A stretch of 64,000 nt of DNA. It comes from Dipteronia dyeriana. Lineage: Eukaryota; Streptophyta; Magnoliopsida; Sapindales; Sapindaceae. A program made the position numbers and the translations under genes. Within the stretch, counting starts at the first letter, position 1, and every line of letters begins with the position of its first letter. Below are positions 22,854-33,130 of the stretch, piece after piece. The stretch covers positions 116,942,146 to 117,006,145 of the forward strand of contig CM065296.1 of NCBI GenBank assembly GCA_032871835.1, read 5' to 3'. The notes beneath the pieces were generated by a model. That model did no database searches. It had not been told where the DNA came from and worked only from the letters and a program-made list of their open reading frames with translations.

Positions 22854-24624
22854 AATAAGAGTACACGCCTCTTAAACTGACCCAATCCAAAGTGACGATA
22901 AATGCAGTTTATACCTGAAAGTTACAGAAAAATTCCCTAGTGATTGTTGCGGTCGATAATTCCTCCCAAGTAATCGGTTGGGTCATGTAAAACTAATCGG
23001 TTACTTCCAAATAAATACTTGCATGGCAATAGTTGTTTCAACGTACGTGTTGGTCTTGAGTCTTGACATTGGGTTCAACAGTACGTTAATTTTTTGTTCT
23101 ATTTTTTTTTAAAAATATATATATATATATTTGATCATACGAAGGTTCCTAAAAGTTGTGTTTTCACATTATGTCTTCGTAATTTCTAAATAATTGAGTT
23201 ACGATAACAAATGATCTTATTATTTATTTTTTAATATAACATATGTGGTGATGGTATGAAACTGGATCAGTAGTTAAACTCCTCACATTGCATTATAAGG
23301 TTGTAGGTTTGAATCTTTTCACTCTCAAGAAAAACCCTTAGTTTATTTTTTTCAATATAACATATGTGGTGACGATATGAATCGGTGGTAAAACTCCTCA
23401 CGTTTCATCATGAAGTTACAGATTCGAATCCTCTCCATTCAATTAAAAACCTTTGATTTATATAACAGTGTAATATTTTTTATGTATATATAATATGTGG
23501 TTCGAATCCTCTCCATTCCAATAAAAACCTTTGATTTATATAACAGTGTAATATTTTTTATGTATATATAACATATGGGGTGTGACAACTCGAACCTATA
23601 ATGTTAATATTACTAGAGCATATGAATATGACAATAATTTAGTAATTTGCCATCCCACTACGTTAAAATCAAATCCTTTGCAAATATTTGATCTTACAAA
23701 ATTTTTATTATTTCACAACCAAAATTCGCTTTTTCAATTGTGTTCATGCAATCTCAGAGAAGGTGTATCGGATAGTTCTTATAAATAAAAACAGGAAGAG
23801 AATACTAATCTAAGACGCCGTCAAAGGAATATAATTCGGATTCTGATAAAAGGGAAGAAAAGAATGTTGTTCTCATCAGCCAAAAAAAAATAAAGAAATT
23901 GAAAAAAGTTGTCTCCAGGCAAACGTAGACAAATTCAACGCAAGCCTCCAGCCTGCTAAAAAACAAAACAGTCACTGCTCCCCGACATTTCCAATTATTA
24001 CTTTTTAATACTTAAATTCATGTTTCGTTTTCACTCAAGCCCCTGGAGTCAGAAAGCAACGTGTAGCAGCATTACACGTGGAAAATAATATAATCACAGA
24101 AAACAAATTAAAGAGAAGGTTCTGCAACAATGCTGTGTTTTTCTTATTTGAGGTTGATCAATTCTTTTCATACATAAATGATAAATATATAAATTAAATT
24201 AAGAACATTTGAGAATTGAGGTTGATCATTTGGAAGATCGATGGTCTCTTTTATCATGCATTAACATGTGTATCTCTTATATGTGTTAGTTTTATATTGT
24301 ATCTATAATTTCAATAAAAGTTTTGTTTTTTCTATTTTTATTTTGTATTTTTGGTAGACAAAACACACAATCAACAATTGCATGTGTATTGGTATGAATG
24401 TCTACTCCAATGTGGGGGGTGGGGGGAAAAATATATATACTTAAAATGTAATATATATACAAATTAGGTGATAATTTTATCTTTTTCTTTTATTAGTTTA
24501 ATAATATAAATTAACTAATAATTTTTGTTTTCATAATTCTATTGACCATGAAAATAGAAAACAAAATCAATCCATTTAATATTTTAATTTTCTATTATTT
24601 TATACAGTATTACCTAGTCTAGTG

Positions 24625-24677
<53 letters not shown>

Positions 24678-24829
24678 GATTTCACTAGAACAAACTAAGT
24701 AAATATTGAACTCTTATAGTGACTACCTATATTATTTATTTTGTTAAGTTAATTATTAATATGATTTTGATAAATTTATTTTATTAGTTTATTATTTAAA
24801 TTTTGTTCAAATTTATTATAACTTATAAG
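22854..24829. repeat. Duplicated segment, copy B part 2
   Basis: Matches 8163-10186 with small differences. It lacks about 73 bp present at 9405-9475 in copy A, has an internal re-duplication near 23500-23575 and an (AT)n expansion at 24628-24674. The copia element interrupts it at 24829. No gene is seen. Confidence 0.92.
24628..24674. repeat. (AT)n microsatellite
   Basis: A pure AT run of about 46 bp at a place where copy A has an AT/T-rich tract. Confidence 0.95.
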
Positions 24830-25053
24830 TGTTAGAATATTATCATTGATTAGGAGATTGTATAGTTGACTTTGTTAGAATATTATCATTAATTAGGAGA
24901 TTGTATAGTTGACTTGACTGATTTGATCAGAATCAATTAGAGGATCAATTAGCTTAATTGTAGATTGTTGTTTCTTACTGTATCTATTGTATTTTCCTAT
25001 AAATTACCTCAAATATGGAGAAGAATATATAACAGAAAATTCTGAATTGTTCA
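24830..25053 (+). repeat. 5' LTR of the copia element
   Basis: 224 bp, TG...CA ends. Its first 43 bp (starting TGTTAGAATATTATC) are repeated in tandem, so the LTR has a doubled 5' terminus. A CCTATAAATTA TATA-like box lies near 24997. Confidence 0.95.
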
Positions 25054-25066
25054 TGGTATCAGAGCC
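25054..25066 (+). other. Primer-binding site, initiator tRNA-Met type
   Basis: TGGTATCAGAGCC directly follows the 5' LTR and matches the usual complement of the initiator tRNA-Met 3' end used by plant copia elements. Confidence 0.93.
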
Positions 25067-25424
25067 TAAGGATTTAAGTTTTCTGTTTCTACTCTTCTAA
25101 CTAAAAATTTCTACAGTTTTCTATCTTTTTTTTTTCTTTTTTTTTCCTTTTCTAAAGCAATAGGTCTGATACCTATTGTTTTCTGGTGTCTTACCGGAAT
25201 AACTGTCGCCAGCGTCGTATCAACCTCATCGGTCTTCTTCAACCCATCGTCGATCGTTCCCAACCCAACATCTATCGCGACCCAACCCGATCCACATCGA
25301 TTCTTTCTCCTGCTGCGACCCACGTCGCCTCTAAACCGGTTTCTTTTCATCGCAGACCCGACCCGTGTCGGCTTTCTTTCTCCTCCATCAGCGACCCACG
25401 TCGCCCAATTTCTGTTTATATTTA

Positions 25425-25426
<2 letters not shown>

Positions 25427-25465
<39 letters not shown>
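25427..25465. repeat. (AT)n microsatellite in retrotransposon leader
   Basis: An AT run in the untranslated leader, 87 bp before the gag start codon. Confidence 0.95.
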
Positions 25466-25470
<5 letters not shown>

Positions 25471-25551
25471 GGTAAAAAAGAAAAAAGAAAAGAGTAAAAG
25501 TCATATTTTTCTTTCATTTGCTTCCGCTGATACTTTTATACTACCATTACT

Positions 25552-28500
25552 ATGGGCAACGGAGACGAAGAATCAGACGTATCTAGCCACACAATTCCAC
25601 CACCAATACTTCCTCAAATTTATTCTCATGATAACTCATCTAAGATTGAGATTAAATTGGATGGATTAAACTACCATTTATGGTCCAAGTTTGTTGAGAT
25701 CTTCGTAGCTGGAAAAGACAAATACGGTTTTCTCACAGGGGAATGTGTTAAGCCTGCCACCACCAGTCCCACCTATAGGCGATGGTTGGCCGATAATGCT
25801 CTTGTGCAAGGATGGCTCATCGGATCTATGACTCCCAAAATTATGGGGATGTTTATCCGATTACCTACTGCTCAGACCATTTGGGAAGCAGTTGCTTGTA
25901 CTTACTATGATGGTGCAGATCAATCCATCATCTATGAACTCAACAGCAAAGCATTCCATATGCGTCAATCTGGGCGACCTATTGCTGAGTATTATGGGGA
26001 ATTGAACACAATCTGGCAGGAGTTAGATCAACGTTGCCCGAATGATATGACTGATGTTACAGATGTGGTTCGACTGAATAATCGCATTGAAAAACAAAGA
26101 GTATACATGTTTGTTGCAGGACTAGACCCTGAATTGACAAAGTACGAGCTGATGTGTTACGTATGGATCCATTTCCTGGTGTTGAATGAGCATTTGCCTA
26201 TATCCGTCGTGAGGCACAGCGTCAAGCCACTATGCTAGCTTCCCCACAAATAAGCGACAACTCTGCTCTATTAATCAATAAAGGGGTTTCATGAGACAGA
26301 AAATGTACTCACTGTGGACAGAAGAATCATATCTGAGATGCCTGCTAGAGATTGCATGGGTATCCTGAGTGGTACCTGGAAAAAGAAGAAGAAAGGGCCT
26401 CCAAGAACTGGAACTGCCTCTCTTGCGTCTTCCTCCAGCAACTCATCCATTCCACAAGGTAATATGTGTGATTCCAAAATTCAATTTCTCAACTCATGTA
26501 TATTTCATTCTGCTTTTAGTATTTCTACAATTTCTAGTAATAATACCTGGATAATTGATTCTGGTGCAACAGATCACATGACTTTTACCTCTCAGAACTT
26601 TAGTCATCGTACTCCGACCGAAACAAAGAATGTGTCATATGTTGATGGTACACCCACCCCGGTTCATGGGGCTGGATCCATATCACTAACTCCATCCTTA
26701 CATTTATCATCTGTTTTACATGTGCCCACTTTATCTAACAACTTACTCTCAATCAGTCAAATCACTAAATCTCTAAACTGTGTTTTGACATTCTGGCCTT
26801 CTCATTGTATATTTCAGAACATCACAACCAATGAGACGATTAGAACTGGTTGGGAAAAAAGAGGGTTGTACTACTTTACAGCAGACAATGTTTCCAGTCA
26901 TCCTCACCAAGTAGCACAAGTTAGAACCAACAACGAGAGTAATATTTTCATTTGGCATAGGCGTCTAGGTCATTGTTCTTTTGAATATCTCAAATTTTTA
27001 TTTCCTTCGTCGTTTAAAACTGTTGAGCACAATAATATACAGTGTGAGACATGTGTTCTGTCAAAACATCATCGCACTGTTTTTCCCCCTAGTAATAATA
27101 GTAAAAGATCTATGTCTTTCTCTCTTGTTCATTCTGATGTTTGGGGGAACGTTGTATTATATCTGGTATGTGTTGGTTTGTTACGTTTATTGATGATTGT
27201 ACTCGTATGACATGGATTTTTCTTTTAAAAAATAAAAGTGATGTATGTGACGTTTTTTAAAAATTTTATCATATGATTCTCACACAATTTCCTAAGAAAA
27301 TTCAAGTTTTACGCTGAGATAATGGTGGTGAATATTTGAATCATAATGTAAAAGCTTTTTGTTTGAAAAATGGTATTCTTCACCAAACATCTTGTGCACA
27401 TACCCCACAACAAAATGGTATTGCCGAGCGTAAAAATTGTCATCTCTTAGAGGTTGCACGATCTTTACTGCTCGGAATGCATATGCCTAAATCTTTTTGG
27501 GGTGATGCAGTACTATCTGCTGCATATCTCATCAATCGTATGCCATCCAGTGTTCTATCTTTTCAAACCCCGTTACAATCCTTGTCTCATTACTCTGATG
27601 TTAACTCTGTATTGCATATTCTTCCTCGAGTTTTTGGCTGTGTGGTATATGTACATGTTCATACTCCTCATCTAGGAAAGCTAGATCCACGTGCTCTTAA
27701 GTGTGTTTTTATAATATATTCTAGCTCACAAAAAGGATACAAATGTTATCATCCTCCATCCCGTAGAGTATTTGTGTCACAGGATGTTACTTTCTGGGAG
27801 AATGAGTCATATTTTACCTCGGAGACTTCTCTTCAGGGGGAGAATCTGAACTATGAAGGGAAGTCTCATAAAACTGTTGACAATGGTATACCTATTAGTC
27901 TGAGAAGTCAATCTTTCGAGGAAAAAAATCTATCTTTGGAAAGTAAGATTCCTGATAGTCTCACAGAAAAGATAGAATCAACATTGAGAGTGTATGAAAG
28001 AAGGAATAAAGGGAAAGAGAAACAGGGGGAGTCAGTTCTCATACAGGTAGTACAACCTTCCTCTTCTTCATCACCGGTTCATCAATCAAACTCTAAGGTT
28101 GAATATGCTCCTGAGGTAACTCTTGAACCCTCCTCTTTATCTAATGATATATCCAATCACACAGATCCTGATCCCACTCCAGCTACTAGAAGGTATCCTA
28201 GTCGAGAACATAGACCACCTGTACGATTTGGTTTTTCCCCCGAACGACCTCCAGCAGATAGTAATGCTCTTTACTCTATGACTAATTACATCTCAAATCA
28301 CAGACTATCTGAAACATTTAAAACCTTTACACATCAATTATCCTCTGTATCTATTCTTAGTAAATTGCAGGATGCACCGACAGACCAAAATTGGGTTCGA
28401 GCCATGGATGAAGAGATGAAAGCTTTACAAAAAAATTGTACCTGGGAGATAGTGGATCTTCATAAAGGAAAGAAGGCTGTTGGATGTCGATGAGTATATA

Positions 28501-29903
28501 CCATCAAACACAAGACAGATGGCTCAATTGAAAGATACAAGGCTAGGTTGGTTGCCAAAGGGTACACTCAGACTTACGGGGTTGACTACCAGGAGACCTT
28601 TGCCCCGGTAGAAAAGTTGAACACTGTTAGAGTACTTCTCTCACCAGCAGCTAATCTGAAGTGGCCTTTGAAACAATTTGATGTAAAGAATGCCTTCTTA
28701 CATGGGGAACTCAGTGAAGAAGTTTATATGGATCTCCCCCCTGATTTTGATTCTCAAACTGGTAAAGTCTGTAAACTAAAAAAGGCTCTCTACGGACTAA
28801 AACAATCACCTAGAGCCTGGTTCGGACGACTCAATACTTCCATGAGGAAATTTGGATATGAGCAGAGTAACTCTAATCACACCTTATTCTTCAAACGAAA
28901 GGGTGACAAAATCACTATACTAATCGTCTATGTTGTTGATATGATTGTTACAGAAAATGATGATCTGGAGATGACTAATCTTCAAAGTCACTTGGCCACA
29001 GAGTTTGAAATGCAAGACCTAGGATCATTGCAGTACTTTCTGGGAATTGAGTTAGCTCGGTCAAAACATGAGATTTTCCTTAGTCATAGAAAGTATGTTA
29101 TTGATCTGCTTACAGAAACTGGGATGCTTGCTAGCAAACCAGCAGATACTCTTATGGATCAAAATCACAAGTTATGTGAATGTCCAGATCACCCTGCTCG
29201 GCAAACAAAGAAAGATATCAAAGGCTGGTTGGTAAATTTATCTACTTATCGCATACTCGTCCTGATATTGCATATGCGGTGAGTGTGGTAAGCCAATTTA
29301 TGCACGCTCCCACTGAGAGTCACATGGATGCAGTACTTCGGATTCTAATATACTTAAAAGGATCTCCTGGCAGGGGATTAATGTTCTCTAAGAATGGACA
29401 TCTAGACATCAAGGGATACACAGATGCTGATTGGGCTGGGAATGCTAGTGACCGGAGGTCTACTTCTGGTTACTTTACCTTTATAGGAGGTAACCTAGTC
29501 AATTGACGGAGTAAGAAACAGACTGTGGTGTCACGATCCAGTGCTGAAGCGGAATTCCGAGGGATTGCCCAAGGAATTACTGAATTACTGAATTACTGAA
29601 TTACTGCGGTTGAAAAACTTATTAGGGGATTTGGGATTTCACCCAAAGAATAGTATGAAGCTATATTGTGATAATAAAGCTTCAGTACAGATTGCCAATA
29701 ATCCTGTCCAACATGATCGTACAAAACATGTGGAAATTGATCGATTCTTCATCAAAGAGAAATTAGAAGGGAAAATAATTGAGCTTCCGCATGTATCAAG
29801 TAAAGATCAACTTGCAAATATCCTTACAAAGACCATTAATGGAAGGAACTTTCATGACTCAATTAGCAAGTTGGGCATGAGTGACATCTATGCACCAACT
29901 TGA
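25552..29903 (+). pseudogene. Copia gag-pol, interrupted
   Basis: Gag opens at 25552 (MGNGDEESD; DGLNYHLWSKF; IAEYYGELNTIWQELD) and is followed by a CCHC knuckle (CTHCGQKNH, about 26300). Then come an aspartic protease (WIIDSGATDHMT, 26548), a gag-pre-integrase/HHCC region (WHRRLGHCSFEYL), an integrase with HSDVWGN, DNGGEY and GIAERKN, a reverse transcriptase (28380-29000) and RNase H (YTDADWAGNASDRRSTSGY to 29903). Breaks: a frame change near 26150-26220, and stops near 26331, 27317, 28491 and 29506, plus others near 27210-27260. The reverse-transcriptase metal site reads YVVD where the family has YVDD. The copy is not autonomous. Confidence 0.93.
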
Positions 29904-29910
29904 GGGGGAG
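29899..29910 (+). other. Polypurine tract of the copia element
   Basis: TTGAGGGGGAG lies directly before the 3' LTR, the usual plus-strand priming site. Confidence 0.9.
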
Positions 29911-30154
29911 TGTTAGAATATTATCATTGATTAGGAGATTGTATAGTTGACTTTGTTAGAATATTATCATTAATTAGGAGATTGTATAGTTGATTTGACT
30001 GATTTGATTAGAATCAATTAGAGGATCAATTAGGATCAATTAGGATCAATTAGCTTAATTGTAGATTGTTGTTTCTTATTGTATCTATTGTATTTTCCTA
30101 TAAATTACCTCCAATATGGAGAAGAATATATAACAGAACATTCTGAATTGTTCA
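29911..30154 (+). repeat. 3' LTR of the copia element
   Basis: 244 bp. It carries the same 43-bp terminal duplication as the 5' LTR and an extra 20 bp (two more GGATCAATTA units). Confidence 0.95.
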
Positions 30155-30573
30155 AGTTAATTTAGTTTGAAATGGATATTATAAAAGTAAGTTACAAGTA
30201 TGAAAATAATTGTGATTTAAATATATCAATGGTATAATTATATTTTAATCAAGCTATTGAAATTTATATTTTATAAGTCGGAAACTATTAAAATACTATT
30301 TTCAGTTATGCATACCTGTTAAGAATAGACATAGGTTTTTACAATAAAATACAAAATGTGTTCTCATACACTATTTAATTATGTAATTGAAATTTAAGTT
30401 AGGAAGAAAATTAAATTGTTTCGGTTATAAATAGTTTTCTAGATATAAAATAGATGTGTTACATTTTAATTACTTAATATATATTTTATTTATTTATTTG
30501 TATCATTACTTTTAAAATCGAACAGTGTCGTATTTTGTTAAAAAGGATCAGGTGTGGGATTCCACACTTTTTA
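30155..30573. repeat. Duplicated segment, copy B part 3
   Basis: Resumes copy A at 10187 (AGTTAATTT) and runs to about the equivalent of 10606, where the two diverge. Confidence 0.9.
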
Positions 30574-30984
30574 AAAGAAACAACATATTTTCTCAATCTT
30601 GTTATATATATATATATATATTGTAATAATTTAGGATTTTTCAAGGGAGGGGAAGAGACTCAATCATATAACTTCATGGTGTGAAAGGTTTTATTATCAG
30701 ACCAATCTCATATTGTCTCTCAATCTTAAGACATGAAGGCAACAATTTCATCGTATTATATGGATCCACTCTTAACAACATTGTGTGCTTCCCCTTCATT
30801 AATGTAGCAAGATTTCAAATCCCAAATTTATCTATTAAATCGTATAGTGTGAGAAGGTAAACGAGTTATATTCAAGGTCATACATGTAGTGTTTGATCTC
30901 GTCACATTTTACGCGATTTTTGATATTATATATATATTAAAAAAGAATCATCTTATTATGCATTTAAAAATGTAATGCATTCTA
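30574..30984. other. Intergenic, nothing recognised
   Basis: AT-rich DNA with an (AT)n run near 30604. No gene, transposon end or RNA gene is seen. Confidence 0.5.
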
Positions 30985-31125
30985 TTTTGGGCCCATATTG
31001 GACTCTTAACTCATTCCATTAGTGACCCAATAAATCAGTCTAACCTGACCCATTTTCTGGGCTACATGGCCCATATCAATATGTTCTCATAAAACCCTAA
31101 TTACATGTAACCCTATTTAAGAGCC
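30985..31125 (+). promoter_or_regulatory. Promoter with site II and telo-box elements
   Basis: TGGGCCCA at 30988-30995, TGGGCT at 31058-31063, GGCCCA at 31068-31073, telo-box AAACCCTAA at 31092-31100, a second AACCCTA near 31109, and a TATTTAA box at 31114-31120. The pair of site II motifs and telo-box is typical of plant ribosomal-protein, ribosome-assembly and snoRNA genes (established). It drives the transcript that contains the snoRNA candidates below. Confidence 0.75.
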
Positions 31126-31250
31126 ACTAGATCTCTCAACTCTCTCTCAAGTCGCAGCTTTCTAGGGTTCTTTCAATCAGCTCTCTCTATACCAGTTGTA
31201 AATTTGTTTATTCGTGTATCGAAATCAATTCTCAAATTTCGTTGTGTGTA

Positions 31251-32265
31251 ATGGAATTGAGTGGTTTTGCATCTGTTTTACCCTCTTCTTATACAGCAAA
31301 ATTCAATGCTGGAGAAGATATAACTGGTGCAGATAATCACAGGTTGACTTACCAGCCCATTGCTTTTTTTTTTGTTAGCAATGGCGTCAAATGGACCTAC
31401 CGATATTAATTTCTTTTTGTGCTATAGCTATCTGTTTTATATTGTTTTTGTTACTTGGCAAGTGATGAAAATTGTTATATGCTACACTGATTAACCTTGT
31501 AGACAAAAAAACTCCGCTTATTATCTGATGCCATGTCTTCTGTTTCACTAAAAAGGTTTCATTTTGATGTTATCGGTGTATATGTATATTTAATTTATGG
31601 TTTTAGAACTTGAAGGCAAGTGATGTTACAAGATTAATCACTTATACTACAAACTGAATTTATTGAGGACAAAAACTCTCTCAAATTACTGATGCCTTAG
31701 CTTGTTCTGGATTGCTTTGCTCTTTATCAATGCTTTTGTTTGTTTGTTTTTGTGTGATTGTGATTATGATTATGTTTGTGCTCATTTTTGTTGTTGTTGT
31801 TATGTAATTATTGATTCGTGTTATACAATATCAATGATGAGAAAAGCAGACGGGCGGTCTGAACTGATGCCATGTTGAATGTCTGCATTTCCACTTTGGA
31901 ATTTCTCTGAGATTTAATGAATATTTAACTTTTGATTATGTTGATTTAACGATCAAAATTTGACATTTTTCATGTACTTTTGAATTGTCTGATAGTAAGC
32001 TATGATGAAGTTGCTCAATTATGTCTGGACATATGAGACAATTTCAATGAAATGTTATTGCATCTTCTGAGCAGAAATTGTGATGCTTCATTTAGTATGA
32101 GTTTGAAATAATTTGAATTTGAGAACATGCTTAAGTCATACTTTGGTGAATTCATGAATTTGCTTTAATGTCAGGAATCAGTGCACCATCATGCATTTTC
32201 TGAACAAGATGTCATTTGTCATGGTGATCATTTCCCTAACCATTTCAGGAGACTTGTTTCCTTAA
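31251..32265 (+). CDS. Possible snoRNA host transcript with a 60-codon reading frame
   Basis: A CT-rich leader (31125-31250) leads to an ATG at 31251. A first exon of 92 nt (MELSGFASVLPSSYTA...) can be spliced from AG|GTTGAC (31342) to CAG|GAATC (32174/32175), giving a 60-aa product ending at TAA 32263-32265. I know no homologue. The 832-bp intron holds the C/D snoRNA candidates. The transcript may be non-coding, with the short frame incidental; the splice sites are plausible but unproven. Confidence 0.35.
31456..31533 (+). ncRNA. Box C/D snoRNA candidate guiding 25S rRNA 2'-O-methylation
   Basis: A terminal stem TGGCA (31456-31460)/TGCCA (31529-31533), box C GTGATGA (31462-31468), D' CTGA (31497-31500) and box D CTGA (31525-31528). 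The bases before box D, CTCCGCTTATT, are complementary over 11 nt to AATAAGCGGAG near the 5' end of plant 25S rRNA. By the D+5 rule the target is the U of AAUAAG, about U48 by my count of a remembered 25S sequence. The architecture is read directly; the target is inferred. Confidence 0.83.
31613..31698 (+). ncRNA. Box C/D snoRNA candidate, target unknown
   Basis: A perfect six-pair terminal stem AAGGCA (31613-31618)/TGCCTT (31693-31698) encloses box C GTGATGT (31620-31626), a D'-like CTGA (31654-31657) and box D CTGA (31689-31692). The length of 86 nt is normal. I cannot match ACTCTCTCAAATT or CTTATACTACAAA (upstream of D and D') to an rRNA from memory. Confidence 0.72.
31829..31914 (+). ncRNA. 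Box C/D snoRNA candidate, U43/snR70-like, guiding 18S rRNA
   Basis: Box C ATGATGA (31834-31840), D' CTGA (31859-31862), a C'-like TGATG (31865-31869) and box D CTGA (31907-31910). The guide before D', GACGGGCGGT, is complementary to ACCGCCCGTC near the 3' end of 18S rRNA. This is the site methylated by human SNORD43 (18S Cm1703) and yeast snR70 (Cm1639), and the human RNA has the same box C - GACGGGCGG - D' order. The terminal stem is short (ATC/GAT). Confidence 0.8.
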
Positions 32266-33130
32266 CATTGATGATATGCTGGATTTTTTTAGGTGAATTT
32301 TTTGTTTTCAAAACCATTTCCAATAAAGTACGTATTATGTTTTATCTTAAACTTGTGGGAACTTAAGTTTTCACTCAAGTTTAAATTATAAATTTAATAT
32401 TGTTTCTGAGACGTAAATCAGTGGAATATGACTTCATTGGGAGAATATTTATCATGAGCAGCATAGGTCATCCAAATATCCAATAACTTAGTGTTTATGC
32501 TGCTGCTAAATATCTAATTGGAATCTGGTTATTGATTGAAAAGGTGGAGAGCTACATAATTCTTGAATTGAATACAAAATGCCCAGTTCCCTATATTCTT
32601 CAACTCAAGTTCGTGTAATTTGTATGTAATTGATTGTCTTATTTGATGTATCAGTTCACCAGAACCGTGATTTTCTAACCAGAATTAATAGAAATGATTG
32701 GAATAGAGCCTTATATGAAATCCTTTTGTTATGTTTGGTTTTTCTCCGCGGTCATGAAGAAATAGTATTTTTGATTCAGGAGAGGAAATTTATAGAGTAT
32801 GTTATATGATGTCATTCTAATATTTGTTGTGAAGAAAATATGATTACAAAATGAGGCTATTTTAATTAGAATATATGTAATTGTGTACGAATTAATCTAC
32901 AAAACGTTGAAACAATTTTCCCAAATATTAGAATTACAACCTGAAATTGCTAGTTAAAAAAATGTGGTTGATTGGTATCTTATGGAAGAAGATTGGAGCT
33001 GCCTTATTTGTCATGGTTGTAGGGAGAGCAACTGAGTTGCTGGCAATCTTGTCATTCTTGGACATTCCTCGGAACTAGGAACTAGGAACTTCTGCGTTTG
33101 AGAGGCCTCCTACCGAAATTTTCATTCTTA
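32266..33130. other. Downstream of the snoRNA locus, nothing recognised
   Basis: AT-rich sequence without a convincing reading frame or RNA gene. The 3' end of the host transcript may lie here. Confidence 0.4.

Larger units (their letters stand above)
24830..30154 (+). mobile_element. Ty1/copia LTR retrotransposon, nearly full length
   Basis: A 5.3 kb element in copy B: 5' LTR 24830-25053, primer-binding site at once after it, coding region 25552-29903, purine tract, 3' LTR 29911-30154. The LTRs start TGTTAG and end TTGTTCA. They differ at about five bases plus a 20-bp block, so insertion is recent. The flanks (ATAAG left, AGTTA right) do not form a clear 5-bp duplication. Confidence 0.95.

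Noticed and set aside
24825..30159. 5-bp target duplication of the copia element
   Set aside because: ATAAG and AGTTA do not match, so no duplication is claimed.
31996..32075. Fourth C/D snoRNA candidate (box C ATGATGA at 32002, box D CTGA at 32066)
   Set aside because: Boxes are present but no convincing terminal stem or rRNA match is visible, so it was left out of the feature list.
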